Source of the DNA: an uncultured Bacteroidota bacterium | GTDB taxonomy: Bacteria > Bacteroidota > Bacteroidia > B-17B0 > Aurantibacillaceae | Length of the DNA stretch: 64,000 nt | Assembly (NCBI GenBank): GCA_903893815.1 | Contig: CAITNS010000016.1 | Location: forward strand, 85,698 to 149,697 | Direction of reading: 5' to 3' | Shown here: piece after piece, positions 36,497-43,458 of the stretch | How the letters are laid out: every line of letters begins with the position of its first letter | Numbering within the stretch: position 1 is the first letter of the stretch | Made by a program: the position numbers and the translations under genes | Notes under the pieces: generated by a model | Told to the model about the DNA's origin: nothing | The model's database searches: none | The model's input: the letters and a program-made list of their open reading frames with translations, nothing else

Positions 36497-37165
36497 ATGA
36501 AAACAACCTCAAAACGTTATCCGAAAATAGTAGTTGGAACTTTTGCTTTAGCTTTAGTTATATTGATCATGTCTTTCATTGCTTATGATAAGAGTACAAC
36601 AGAAGCTAATAATACTGTATTAGAAATTACAAGCGTTTCAATCATTGATGGCAACTATAAAATTGATGCGAATATTGCTATCAATAATGGAATAAAAGAA
36701 AAATTAATTGCTACGCTGGAAGCTGAAACACTCATTGATAAAAAAACGGTAGAGGAGATTCCTGATTTTATCAAAAGATTTTTAGATGGTATTTCAACTA
36801 ACCAAACATTTGACATGGCAAATCCAGATGAAGAATGGCAGGAAGGCGGCTGGGTAAATGGTTTTAATAACGAAAAAAAAGCCATTGTACATGCCACCTC
36901 TTCAGTGGCAAAGCCTTTTCCGCCAAGACAGTTAATTTATTGTGGTATTGGAAAAAATATGGCGCTCATTTCGTATTATATTGGTGGAATTAAAAAAACA
37001 CAAAATAATATAATGATAAAATTCAAAAATGATAAAATTGTTGACTTATGGTTCGATCATTATTATTCTCAGTTTGGTTATTCGCTTGGCGGTAATACTA
37101 AATATGTAACCACAAAATCCGACATTATTAAATATATTAAGAACACCAATAGCGGAGGTTGTTAA
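36497..37165 (+). CDS. Single-pass membrane or secreted protein of unknown function
   Basis: A 222-residue protein with one hydrophobic segment near the start (11-29, VVGTFALALVILIMSFIAY) and then a hydrophilic domain (GFNNEKKAIVHATSSVAKPF, CGIGKNMALISYYIGGIKK, IVDLWFDHYYSQFGYSLGG). The FKNDKIVDLWFDHY strand resembles the end of a SnoaL/NTF2-like fold, but this is weak. It ends NTNSGGC. It starts 15 nt after the lipoprotein gene and probably belongs to the same transcript. Confidence 0.62.
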   Translation: MKTTSKRYPKIVVGTFALALVILIMSFIAYDKSTTEANNTVLEITSVSIIDGNYKIDANIAINNGIKEKLIATLEAETLIDKKTVEEIPDFIKRFLDGISTNQTFDMANPDEEWQEGGWVNGFNNEKKAIVHATSSVAKPFPPRQLIYCGIGKNMALISYYIGGIKKTQNNIMIKFKNDKIVDLWFDHYYSQFGYSLGGNTKYVTTKSDIIKYIKNTNSGGC

Positions 37166-37284
37166 GACTAGCTATTGAATAAAGAATCACCTCAAACAAG
37201 AAATTATAAATTATCTTAAAACTATACAAACAGCGAATTGCTAGCTAGTTAAATTTAAAAATAAGTATGTAATTTTAGCTTGCA

Positions 37285-37860
37285 TTGAAGTCATTAATTT
37301 TACATATTTTCATTTTACTAAGCACCTTTAGCTATGGCCAGCTAAATAATAAACTTTTAAAAAAGGCAACGGAAGCCAAAGCTTTTTGCAAGAAAAATAA
37401 TATGAATACAGAGTATTGTTTTTTAGTTGATTTCTCAATTCATTCGGGTAAAAATCGTTTTTTTATTTACAATTTTAAAACCAACACGGTCGTTAAATCA
37501 GGCTTAGTGTGTCATGGTATTGGCAAAAATAGTACTACCGAAAAACCAATTTATAGTAATGAAGTGGGTAGCAATTGCAGCTCGCTTGGTAAATATAAAA
37601 TAGGCAAACGTGCGTATAGCAATTGGGGAATTAATATTCATTACAAAATGCATGGTTTAGAAAGCACAAATTCAAACGCCTTTAAACGACAAGTAGTATT
37701 ACATTCTTATAGCTATGTTTCGGAAACAGAGTTATTTCCTAATAACTTAACCATGGGATGGAGTCAGGGCTGCCCTGTTTTAGCAAATGGATTAATGAAA
37801 ACAATCGATGGGTTATTACTAAAAACCAAAAAGCCAACTTTGATTTGGATTTATGAGTGA
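37285..37860 (+). CDS. Murein L,D-transpeptidase catalytic-domain-like protein
   Basis: A 191-residue secreted protein of the YkuD_2 type. The start is TTG at 37285, as an in-frame stop lies three codons upstream. The signal peptide is about residues 1-18 (MKSLILHIFILLSTFSYGQ). The catalytic histidine is in VVLHSYSYV (H140) and the nucleophile in MGWSQGCPVL (C163), with the usual G-S-x-C-S-S-L-G stretch (SNCSSLGKYKIG) before them. Enzymes of this class form or break 3-3 peptidoglycan crosslinks in the periplasm; the activity of this subgroup is little studied. All catalytic residues are present. Confidence 0.82.
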   Translation: MKSLILHIFILLSTFSYGQLNNKLLKKATEAKAFCKKNNMNTEYCFLVDFSIHSGKNRFFIYNFKTNTVVKSGLVCHGIGKNSTTEKPIYSNEVGSNCSSLGKYKIGKRAYSNWGINIHYKMHGLESTNSNAFKRQVVLHSYSYVSETELFPNNLTMGWSQGCPVLANGLMKTIDGLLLKTKKPTLIWIYE

Positions 37861-37871
37861 GATAATCGTTT

Positions 37872-38408
37872 CTATTTCGATATTTTATAACCAATCTTAG
37901 TTCTTGGCTTCGTGTTCTCTTTCTTTTCGATCAGTTCGTCTAAATACCTAAAGACAATCTCCATGTTTTTATCTTGATTGTCTAATTTCTTTTTTATTTT
38001 CTCAATATCTAAACGAAGCTCTGTATTATCAGTTAACATTTGCCTCACTTTTGTAAAAATTCGCATAATTTGAATATTTACAGTAATAGCAATTTTACTA
38101 TTTAAAACACTTGAAAGCATTGCTACGCCTTGTTCTGTAAATACTATTGGCAAATATCTTACACCTCCCCAACTTGAGGTGCCAATTTGGCACCTCAAGT
38201 TTTCATATTCTAGTTGTGTTAATTCAAACATAAAATCTTCCGGAAAACGTTCAATATTTCTTTTTACCTGGCGTTTAAGTTGTTTAGTTTCCACCTGATA
38301 CAAATCAGCTAAATCTTTATCCAACATCACTTTTTGATTTCTGATGACATAAATTTTGTTCATCACAACTTCATCGGTTACCACTAACACATTCTCTTTC
38401 TTTATCAT
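37872..38408 (-). CDS. ORF6N domain protein
   Basis: A 178-residue protein. Residues about 13-105 are an ORF6N domain: KIYVIRNQKVMLDKDLADLY, VKRNIERFPEDFMFELTQLEY, YLPIVFTEQGVAMLSSVLNS. The C-terminal part is a coiled coil (LRLDIEKIKKKLDNQDKNM). ORF6N domains occur in phage and large-DNA-virus proteins next to KilA-N/BRO-type DNA-binding domains and are probably DNA-binding, but chromosomal copies such as this have no firm role. Such genes are common and mobile in Bacteroidota. The coding sequence contains a 31-nt perfect palindrome (38171-38201) at the codons for NLRCQIGTSS. Confidence 0.88.
   Translation of the reverse strand: MIKKENVLVVTDEVVMNKIYVIRNQKVMLDKDLADLYQVETKQLKRQVKRNIERFPEDFMFELTQLEYENLRCQIGTSSWGGVRYLPIVFTEQGVAMLSSVLNSKIAITVNIQIMRIFTKVRQMLTDNTELRLDIEKIKKKLDNQDKNMEIVFRYLDELIEKKENTKPRTKIGYKISK
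38171..38201. repeat. 31-nt perfect palindrome inside ORF6N gene
   Basis: AACTTGAGGTGCCAA (38171-38185), a central T (38186), and the exact 15-nt reverse complement (38187-38201). It may be an operator, recombination site or RNA hairpin within the coding region. Confidence 0.85.
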
Positions 38409-38460
38409 AATATAAACTCTATATAAAATATACTACAAAGTAAAGTTATTTATAGACTAG

Positions 38461-38490
38461 TGATTGCTATGGATTGTAGCAATTTAATTT
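38461..38490. repeat. TGATTGCTA....TTGTAGC small repeat, copy 1
   Basis: TGATTGCTATGGATTGTAGC, then AATTTAATTTT. It aligns closely with 42004-42034. ATTGCTA and TGTAGCAAT give it partial dyad symmetry. Confidence 0.5.
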
Positions 38491-38527
38491 TCAAAAAAAT
38501 AAAGGGAAAGTCAAAGGTGGGTAAATT

Positions 38528-40528
38528 CTAAACTACTTTTACACCAATTAAAGACACATCATCTACTTGGTCGTGTTTGTGCATCCAATCATTAAAAGTA
38601 CTATCCAGAATATTTTTTTGCTCTGCCATAGGCAATGCGCTATTTTTAATTAAAGATTCAATTAAAGGTTTGTATTTTAATTTTTTGCCTTTAGGCCCGC
38701 CAAACTGATCTGCGTAGCCATCGGTACTTAAATAAACAATATCGCCTGCTTGTAATTGAACGGTAACACTTGAAAATGGTGTTTCTGTTTCTAAATATAA
38801 ACCAATTGGCATTTTATCTGCTTTGTATTCTTGCAGTTCTTTTCCTCTTAGTAACCATAACGGATTATTAGCTCCTGCAAACTCCAAGGTATTGTCTAAT
38901 TTATTCCACACGCATAAACTCATATCCATACCATCTTTTTGTTGTGTCCCACCTTTTTGCTCAAGGGCATGAATAATTTTAGAACGCAATTTATTTAAAA
39001 TTTGATCCGCTTTAAATATTTTATTTTCCACTACAATTTCATTTAAAAAACTGTTACCTAACATACTCATAAAACCGCCTGGCACACCGTGTCCAGTGCA
39101 ATCTGCTAAACAAAAAATAGACCTATTGTTAGGTGTATTATAAGCCCAATAAAAATCACCACTTACAATATCTTTTGGTTTAAATAAAATAAAATATTCT
39201 TTCGATATTTTATTCCAAACATCTTCGCCAGTTAAAACGGCTTGTTGTATTCGCTTGGCGTAATTAATACTATCAATAATTTCTTTTTGTTTTTCGTCAA
39301 CCAAATCTTTTTGATGAGTAATTTCTTCGTTCTTCAACTCCACCTCCATCTTTTGATTTTCGATAATGAGATTTGCTTTTTTAGCTTTTCTGAAATTGAT
39401 GAACGCCATTACTGCAAAAAAGCCGGTACCCAATAGAGCTAAGGTCCCAAATAATATAATTAAAGATTTTTGTTGATTTTGTTTTTCCTTAGCTTCAATT
39501 TCAAAAGTTTGATTTGTGATTTGCAATTCTTTTTTTTCTGTTTCGTATTTGGTTTCCAATTCTTTGGTAACCTCTAATCCCTTTTGAAAATTAATAGAGT
39601 CGTTGATAGCTAAGGTTTTAAAAAAATAAACTTCAGCGCTATCCGTTTTTTTCTCAAAGATATAACACATGGCCAAATCTCTGTAAATGTGCTTAATATT
39701 ATCTGTAGTTCCTGCTAAATTTGAGTATTCTAAACTTTTGTATAGATAATGTTTTGTTTGTGTTGTATTCTTGTTCAATTTCCAATACACATTGGCTAAA
39801 TTACTATTTAAGATAAGGAGATAATTATTAAAGCCATTTCGCTCAAAAAAAGAAAGAGGTCCTTTAAGATAAATTAAAGAAGAATCATATTTTGCTGCAT
39901 CATTAAATCTCACGCCTAATTGCATCATCATATTAAAATATTTAATGCTATCATTCAATGCTAATGAAAGTGCAAAAGCTTTTCTTGAATGAATTAAAGC
40001 AAGATCTGTTTTTTTTAAGTCGATATAAAGATTTGAAATATTATTGTTGATATTTACTAAACCAAGAGTCCAATTTATTTTCTCATATATCTCAAGGGCT
40101 TTTTTATTATCAGCAATGGCACCTTCAAGATCACCATTTGTTCTTTTCACTAAAGAAAAACTTTGATATACTTTGCCAATACCTTTATCATTTCCTATTT
40201 TTTGAAAATAAATTAATGCTTTATTGTAATATTTTAAAGCGCTATCCACTTTATTTTCCATGTGATAGCTATTGCCAAATTGCACTAATACATCTCCTTT
40301 TGCAATACTATTTGGCAGAGCCATATTACTAGCAATTTGAGCGTATTTTCTAACGCTATCAGAATTTACCCCTGTAAATACATTAGCAATTTTTACATAT
40401 AATTTTGATGCAGAATCCTTATCAACTCTTAAGGCAATTTTTTTAAGAGAATCTGTAATTGCATTTTGAGCTGAAAACGAATTAGTAAGAATTACTAAAC
40501 AAATAATTATTCTAAAAATTTTAATCAT
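38528..40528 (-). CDS. TPR-transmembrane-SpoIIE (PP2C) phosphatase
   Basis: A 666-residue membrane phosphatase. A signal peptide (about 1-20) is followed by TPR repeats in the periplasm (about 60-320; GDVLVQFGNSYHMENKVDSA), one transmembrane helix (about 353-375), a coiled-coil linker (QKDLVDEKQKEIIDSINYAK) and a cytoplasmic SpoIIE-type PP2C domain (about 435-666). The domain has EYFILFKPKDIVSGDFYWA, LADCTGHGVPGGFMSML, KDGMDMSLCVW and STDGYADQFGGPKGKK. These enzymes remove phosphate from Ser/Thr of target proteins such as anti-sigma-factor antagonists. The TPRs would sense a partner or peptide. No target gene is adjacent. It is a paralogue of the genes at 33197 and 57500. Confidence 0.9.
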   Translation of the reverse strand: MIKIFRIIICLVILTNSFSAQNAITDSLKKIALRVDKDSASKLYVKIANVFTGVNSDSVRKYAQIASNMALPNSIAKGDVLVQFGNSYHMENKVDSALKYYNKALIYFQKIGNDKGIGKVYQSFSLVKRTNGDLEGAIADNKKALEIYEKINWTLGLVNINNNISNLYIDLKKTDLALIHSRKAFALSLALNDSIKYFNMMMQLGVRFNDAAKYDSSLIYLKGPLSFFERNGFNNYLLILNSNLANVYWKLNKNTTQTKHYLYKSLEYSNLAGTTDNIKHIYRDLAMCYIFEKKTDSAEVYFFKTLAINDSINFQKGLEVTKELETKYETEKKELQITNQTFEIEAKEKQNQQKSLIILFGTLALLGTGFFAVMAFINFRKAKKANLIIENQKMEVELKNEEITHQKDLVDEKQKEIIDSINYAKRIQQAVLTGEDVWNKISKEYFILFKPKDIVSGDFYWAYNTPNNRSIFCLADCTGHGVPGGFMSMLGNSFLNEIVVENKIFKADQILNKLRSKIIHALEQKGGTQQKDGMDMSLCVWNKLDNTLEFAGANNPLWLLRGKELQEYKADKMPIGLYLETETPFSSVTVQLQAGDIVYLSTDGYADQFGGPKGKKLKYKPLIESLIKNSALPMAEQKNILDSTFNDWMHKHDQVDDVSLIGVKVV

Positions 40529-40576
40529 AACTTAAAATTACGCTATAATTTTAAATAGAAAAATAACAATAGTCAT

Positions 40577-41959
40577 TTATCCAAACAATTTAGCAAACAC
40601 ATCTTCCATTTTAGAAACAGCAATTACATCAATTTTAAACTGTTTAATATCTAAGCCCTTTAGGTTATACGAAGATATATAAATTTTTTCGAAGCCTAAT
40701 TTTTGTGCTTCAGAAATTCGTTGTTCAATTCTGTTTACGGGGCGAATTTCACCTGTTAAACCAACCTCAGCAGCAAAGCATACATTCTGGGCTATGGGCA
40801 AGTCTTCATTACTTGATAATACAGCACATACCAAAGCTAAATCGATTCCGGGATCTTCCACTTTTAATCCACCAGCTATATTAATAAATACATCTTTGGC
40901 ACCTAAACGAAACCCACATCGTTTTTCAAGAACTGCCAACAACATGGATAAACGCCTCAAATCAAAGCCTGTGGATGAACGTTGTGGTGTGCCATAAGCT
41001 GCAGTGCTTACCAAAGCTTGCGTTTCAATTAATAAAGGGCGATTGCCTTCTAAAGTTGCTGCAATTGCTACGCCGCTGGTTGCCTCTTGCCGGTTGGTAA
41101 TTAATATTTCTGATGGATTTAATACTTCTTTTAAACCATCGCCATTCATTTCATAAATACCCATTTCGTTAGTACTACCAAAACGATTCTTCGTAGCCCT
41201 TAATAAACGGTAAATGTGATTTCTATCACCTTCAAATTGCAACACCGTATCTACCATGTGTTCCAATACTTTTGGCCCAGCTAAACTTCCTTCTTTGGTA
41301 ATATGCCCAATCATAAAAACGGGCACATTGGTTTCTTTGGCAAATCGCAAAAACTCAGCGGCACATTCTCGTACTTGACTCACACTCCCAGGACTGCTAT
41401 CAATATAACTTGTGTGAATGGTTTGAATAGAATCAATGATGACTAATTGCGGTTCAACCTTTTCTATTTGGGTGAAAATATTTTGGGTATTGGTTTCTTG
41501 CAAAATGAAGCAACTTTCCGTCGTCATCCCAATTCGTTCGGCGCGCATTTTAATTTGCTGTTCGCTTTCTTCACCACTAACATAAAGGACTCTTAAATTT
41601 TTTAATCGTAAAGCCAATTGTAGCATGAGAGTTGATTTACCAATGCCTGGTTCACCACCAAATAATACTAAACTACCCGGAACAACTCCTCCTCCTAAAA
41701 CTCGAGCTAATTCTTGCCCTGGAACCTGTATGCGGGGATATTCGGCAATGCCAATTTCTTGCAATAAAATAGATTGATTAGAACGATTGTTTTCGTTTTT
41801 ATTTGCCGAAAATAATTGCAATCGGTCGTTTTTAGACTCTTTGTGAACGACTTCTTCTACAAGGGTATTCCACTCGCCACAGCTATTGCATTTTCCTGCC
41901 CATTTAGCGGCTTGTGCGCCACAACTTTGACAGAAATAGGATGTTTTTGTTTTTGCCAC
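40577..41959 (-). CDS. radA: DNA repair protein RadA
   Basis: A 460-residue RecA-family ATPase involved in branch migration of recombination intermediates. The N-terminal C4 zinc finger uses C10, C13, C24 and C27. Walker A is GGEPGIGKST (101-110), the RadA-specific KNRFG motif is at 257-261, and the C-terminal Lon-like domain follows (LRRLSMLLAVLEKRCGFRLG, PGIDLALVCAVLSSNEDLPI). The start is GTG at 41959. It is a single-copy housekeeping gene of normal length, transcribed divergently from nothing; the patatin gene lies upstream on the same strand with a 134-nt gap holding two small repeats. Confidence 0.97.
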   Translation of the reverse strand: MAKTKTSYFCQSCGAQAAKWAGKCNSCGEWNTLVEEVVHKESKNDRLQLFSANKNENNRSNQSILLQEIGIAEYPRIQVPGQELARVLGGGVVPGSLVLFGGEPGIGKSTLMLQLALRLKNLRVLYVSGEESEQQIKMRAERIGMTTESCFILQETNTQNIFTQIEKVEPQLVIIDSIQTIHTSYIDSSPGSVSQVRECAAEFLRFAKETNVPVFMIGHITKEGSLAGPKVLEHMVDTVLQFEGDRNHIYRLLRATKNRFGSTNEMGIYEMNGDGLKEVLNPSEILITNRQEATSGVAIAATLEGNRPLLIETQALVSTAAYGTPQRSSTGFDLRRLSMLLAVLEKRCGFRLGAKDVFINIAGGLKVEDPGIDLALVCAVLSSNEDLPIAQNVCFAAEVGLTGEIRPVNRIEQRISEAQKLGFEKIYISSYNLKGLDIKQFKIDVIAVSKMEDVFAKLFG

Positions 41960-42003
41960 TTTCTTGATTTTTATAATTCAAAATTACGGCAATTAATAGC
42001 GAT

Positions 42004-42034
42004 TGATTGCTACAATTTGTAGCTATTTGAATTT
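42004..42034. repeat. TGATTGCTA....TTGTAGC small repeat, copy 2
   Basis: Contains GCTACA-ATT-TGTAGC (42009-42023), a perfect 6-bp inverted repeat. It aligns with copy 1 at 38461-38490, including the trailing ATTTGAATTTT. Confidence 0.5.
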
Positions 42035-42041
42035 TTGACAA

Positions 42042-42084
42042 AGGTAACGCGGATAGCTTCGACTCCGCTCAGCTACCAGCGTTC
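42042..42084. repeat. Palindromic GCTTCGACTCCGCTCAGC-type repeat
   Basis: GGTAACGC and GCGTTCC bracket AGCTTCGACTCCGCTCAGCT, giving an imperfect inverted repeat just after the stop of the patatin gene. Confidence 0.45.
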
Positions 42085-42093
42085 CATAAAAGA

Positions 42094-43101
42094 CTACACC
42101 AACTTTAAAGTATTCTTCTTGCCAATATGCTCAAAGTTTTCTACTATCCAAGCATCGCAGGCTTTGTAACCAAGGTCTTTTAAATACATCATAAAATCCC
42201 AGCTTGTATTTAGTTTAGAAGATAAATTCAAATCTCCTAATTCGTTATCGGCGCTAATGTTATGCAAATACACCGGTTTTAATTCACCATCTAAAGTAAT
42301 TCCTTTACTAATTAACTCTTGCTTAAATTGTATTAATCGAAGCTCTAGTAACAAAGAAGAATTAAAACTTAGTTCATTCACTCTATCTCTAATTTCTTCT
42401 ATTTTTCCTGGAACTGTTTTAATGTTTTTAGGATTAATCTGAATCAATAAAATATCATCTGTTTCTACTGTATTATCAATTAGTGGTTGAATTAATGGAT
42501 TACCGCTATAACCGCCGTCCCAATAAAATTCTCCATCAATTTCCACAGCATCAAACATATAAGGTAAACATGCCGAAGCTAAAATAGCTTTGGCTGTAAT
42601 TTCTGAATGTCCAAAAATACGTGCCTCACAAGTTTTAACATTGGTAGCACAAACAAATAATTTTGGAGGATTTAATTTATGAAGTTCGTCAAAATTAATT
42701 ACCTCATTTAATATTTTTTCTAATGGATTATACTGTAAAGGATTTAATTGTTTTGGTGTAAAGTTTTCGGTACTCATACTAAACAATTTATAGCTAGGAG
42801 AAAAATCCATGTTACCCGGACTCATCATTTTATCAAACCAACTTGGTTGTAATGGAGATAACTTTCCAGCCTCCGATATTTTATGCCAAAATTTAACGAG
42901 TGTATGTTTCGCTAAATTTTTGCCGCCTTTTTTAAGTCCGTAAACTGTGCAAACACCATTCATAGCTCCTGCGCTAGTTCCACAAACACCTTCAATCTCT
43001 ATACGTTCGTCGTCTAACAATCTGTCAATTACACCCCATGTATAAGCGCCATGCGCTCCCCCGCCTTGTAATGCTAAATCAATTTTTTTTACCTTTGCCA
43101 T
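42094..43101 (-). CDS. Patatin-like phospholipase family protein
   Basis: A 335-residue patatin-fold acyl hydrolase. The oxyanion loop is GGGAHG (13-18), the nucleophile is in GTSAG (S43) and the dyad Asp is in DGG (D195). Bacterial patatins hydrolyse acyl esters of phospholipids or related lipids. There is no signal peptide, so it is probably cytoplasmic, and the C-terminal part (about 210-335) is a helical extension. Both catalytic residues are present. The substrate is not deducible. The upstream 357 bp contain two copies of a repeat element rather than genes. Confidence 0.9.
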   Translation of the reverse strand: MAKVKKIDLALQGGGAHGAYTWGVIDRLLDDERIEIEGVCGTSAGAMNGVCTVYGLKKGGKNLAKHTLVKFWHKISEAGKLSPLQPSWFDKMMSPGNMDFSPSYKLFSMSTENFTPKQLNPLQYNPLEKILNEVINFDELHKLNPPKLFVCATNVKTCEARIFGHSEITAKAILASACLPYMFDAVEIDGEFYWDGGYSGNPLIQPLIDNTVETDDILLIQINPKNIKTVPGKIEEIRDRVNELSFNSSLLLELRLIQFKQELISKGITLDGELKPVYLHNISADNELGDLNLSSKLNTSWDFMMYLKDLGYKACDAWIVENFEHIGKKNTLKLV

Positions 43102-43202
43102 ATATAATTGATAATGTAAATTCTTTTGGTCAAACTTACTGAAAATTTATACGCAGTAATTGTAATTAAGTTTTAGAATAATTGGATTTTGTTAAAAAAA
43201 TA

Positions 43203-43324
43203 AAATGGAACGCTGATTAAGCTGATGGTTAAGATCAAATAAGATGGAAGTTTGACAAATTACAGAGCAACAAAAAATCATTTTGATCATAAACACCTTA
43301 TCTTATCAGCGTTCAATAAAAAAG
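43203..43324. repeat. GAACGCTGAT..ATCAGCGTTC element, copy 1
   Basis: The ~122-bp unit starts ATGGAACGCTGATTAAG and ends CTTATCAGCGTTCAATA, so its ends are inverted repeats of about 10 bp. The internal stretch CAAAAAATCATTTTGATCAT recurs almost unchanged in copy 2. This accounts for the first half of the 357-bp gap (43102-43458). Confidence 0.65.
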
Positions 43325-43325
43325 A

Positions 43326-43453
43326 AAAATGGAATGCGGATGACGCTGATAATTATGATAAGGTCAGATAAAAAAAATTAATAAATTTATACACAGTTAC
43401 AAAAAAATCATTTTAATCATAAACAATCTTCGCAATCAGCGTTCTATAAAAAA
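43326..43453. repeat. GAACGCTGAT..ATCAGCGTTC element, copy 2
   Basis: The unit starts ATGGAATGCGGATGACGCTG and ends GCAATCAGCGTTCTATA, directly adjacent to copy 1 in the same orientation. Copy 2 reaches to within a few bases of the dnaX stop codon. Confidence 0.65.
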
Positions 43454-43458
43454 GAACG

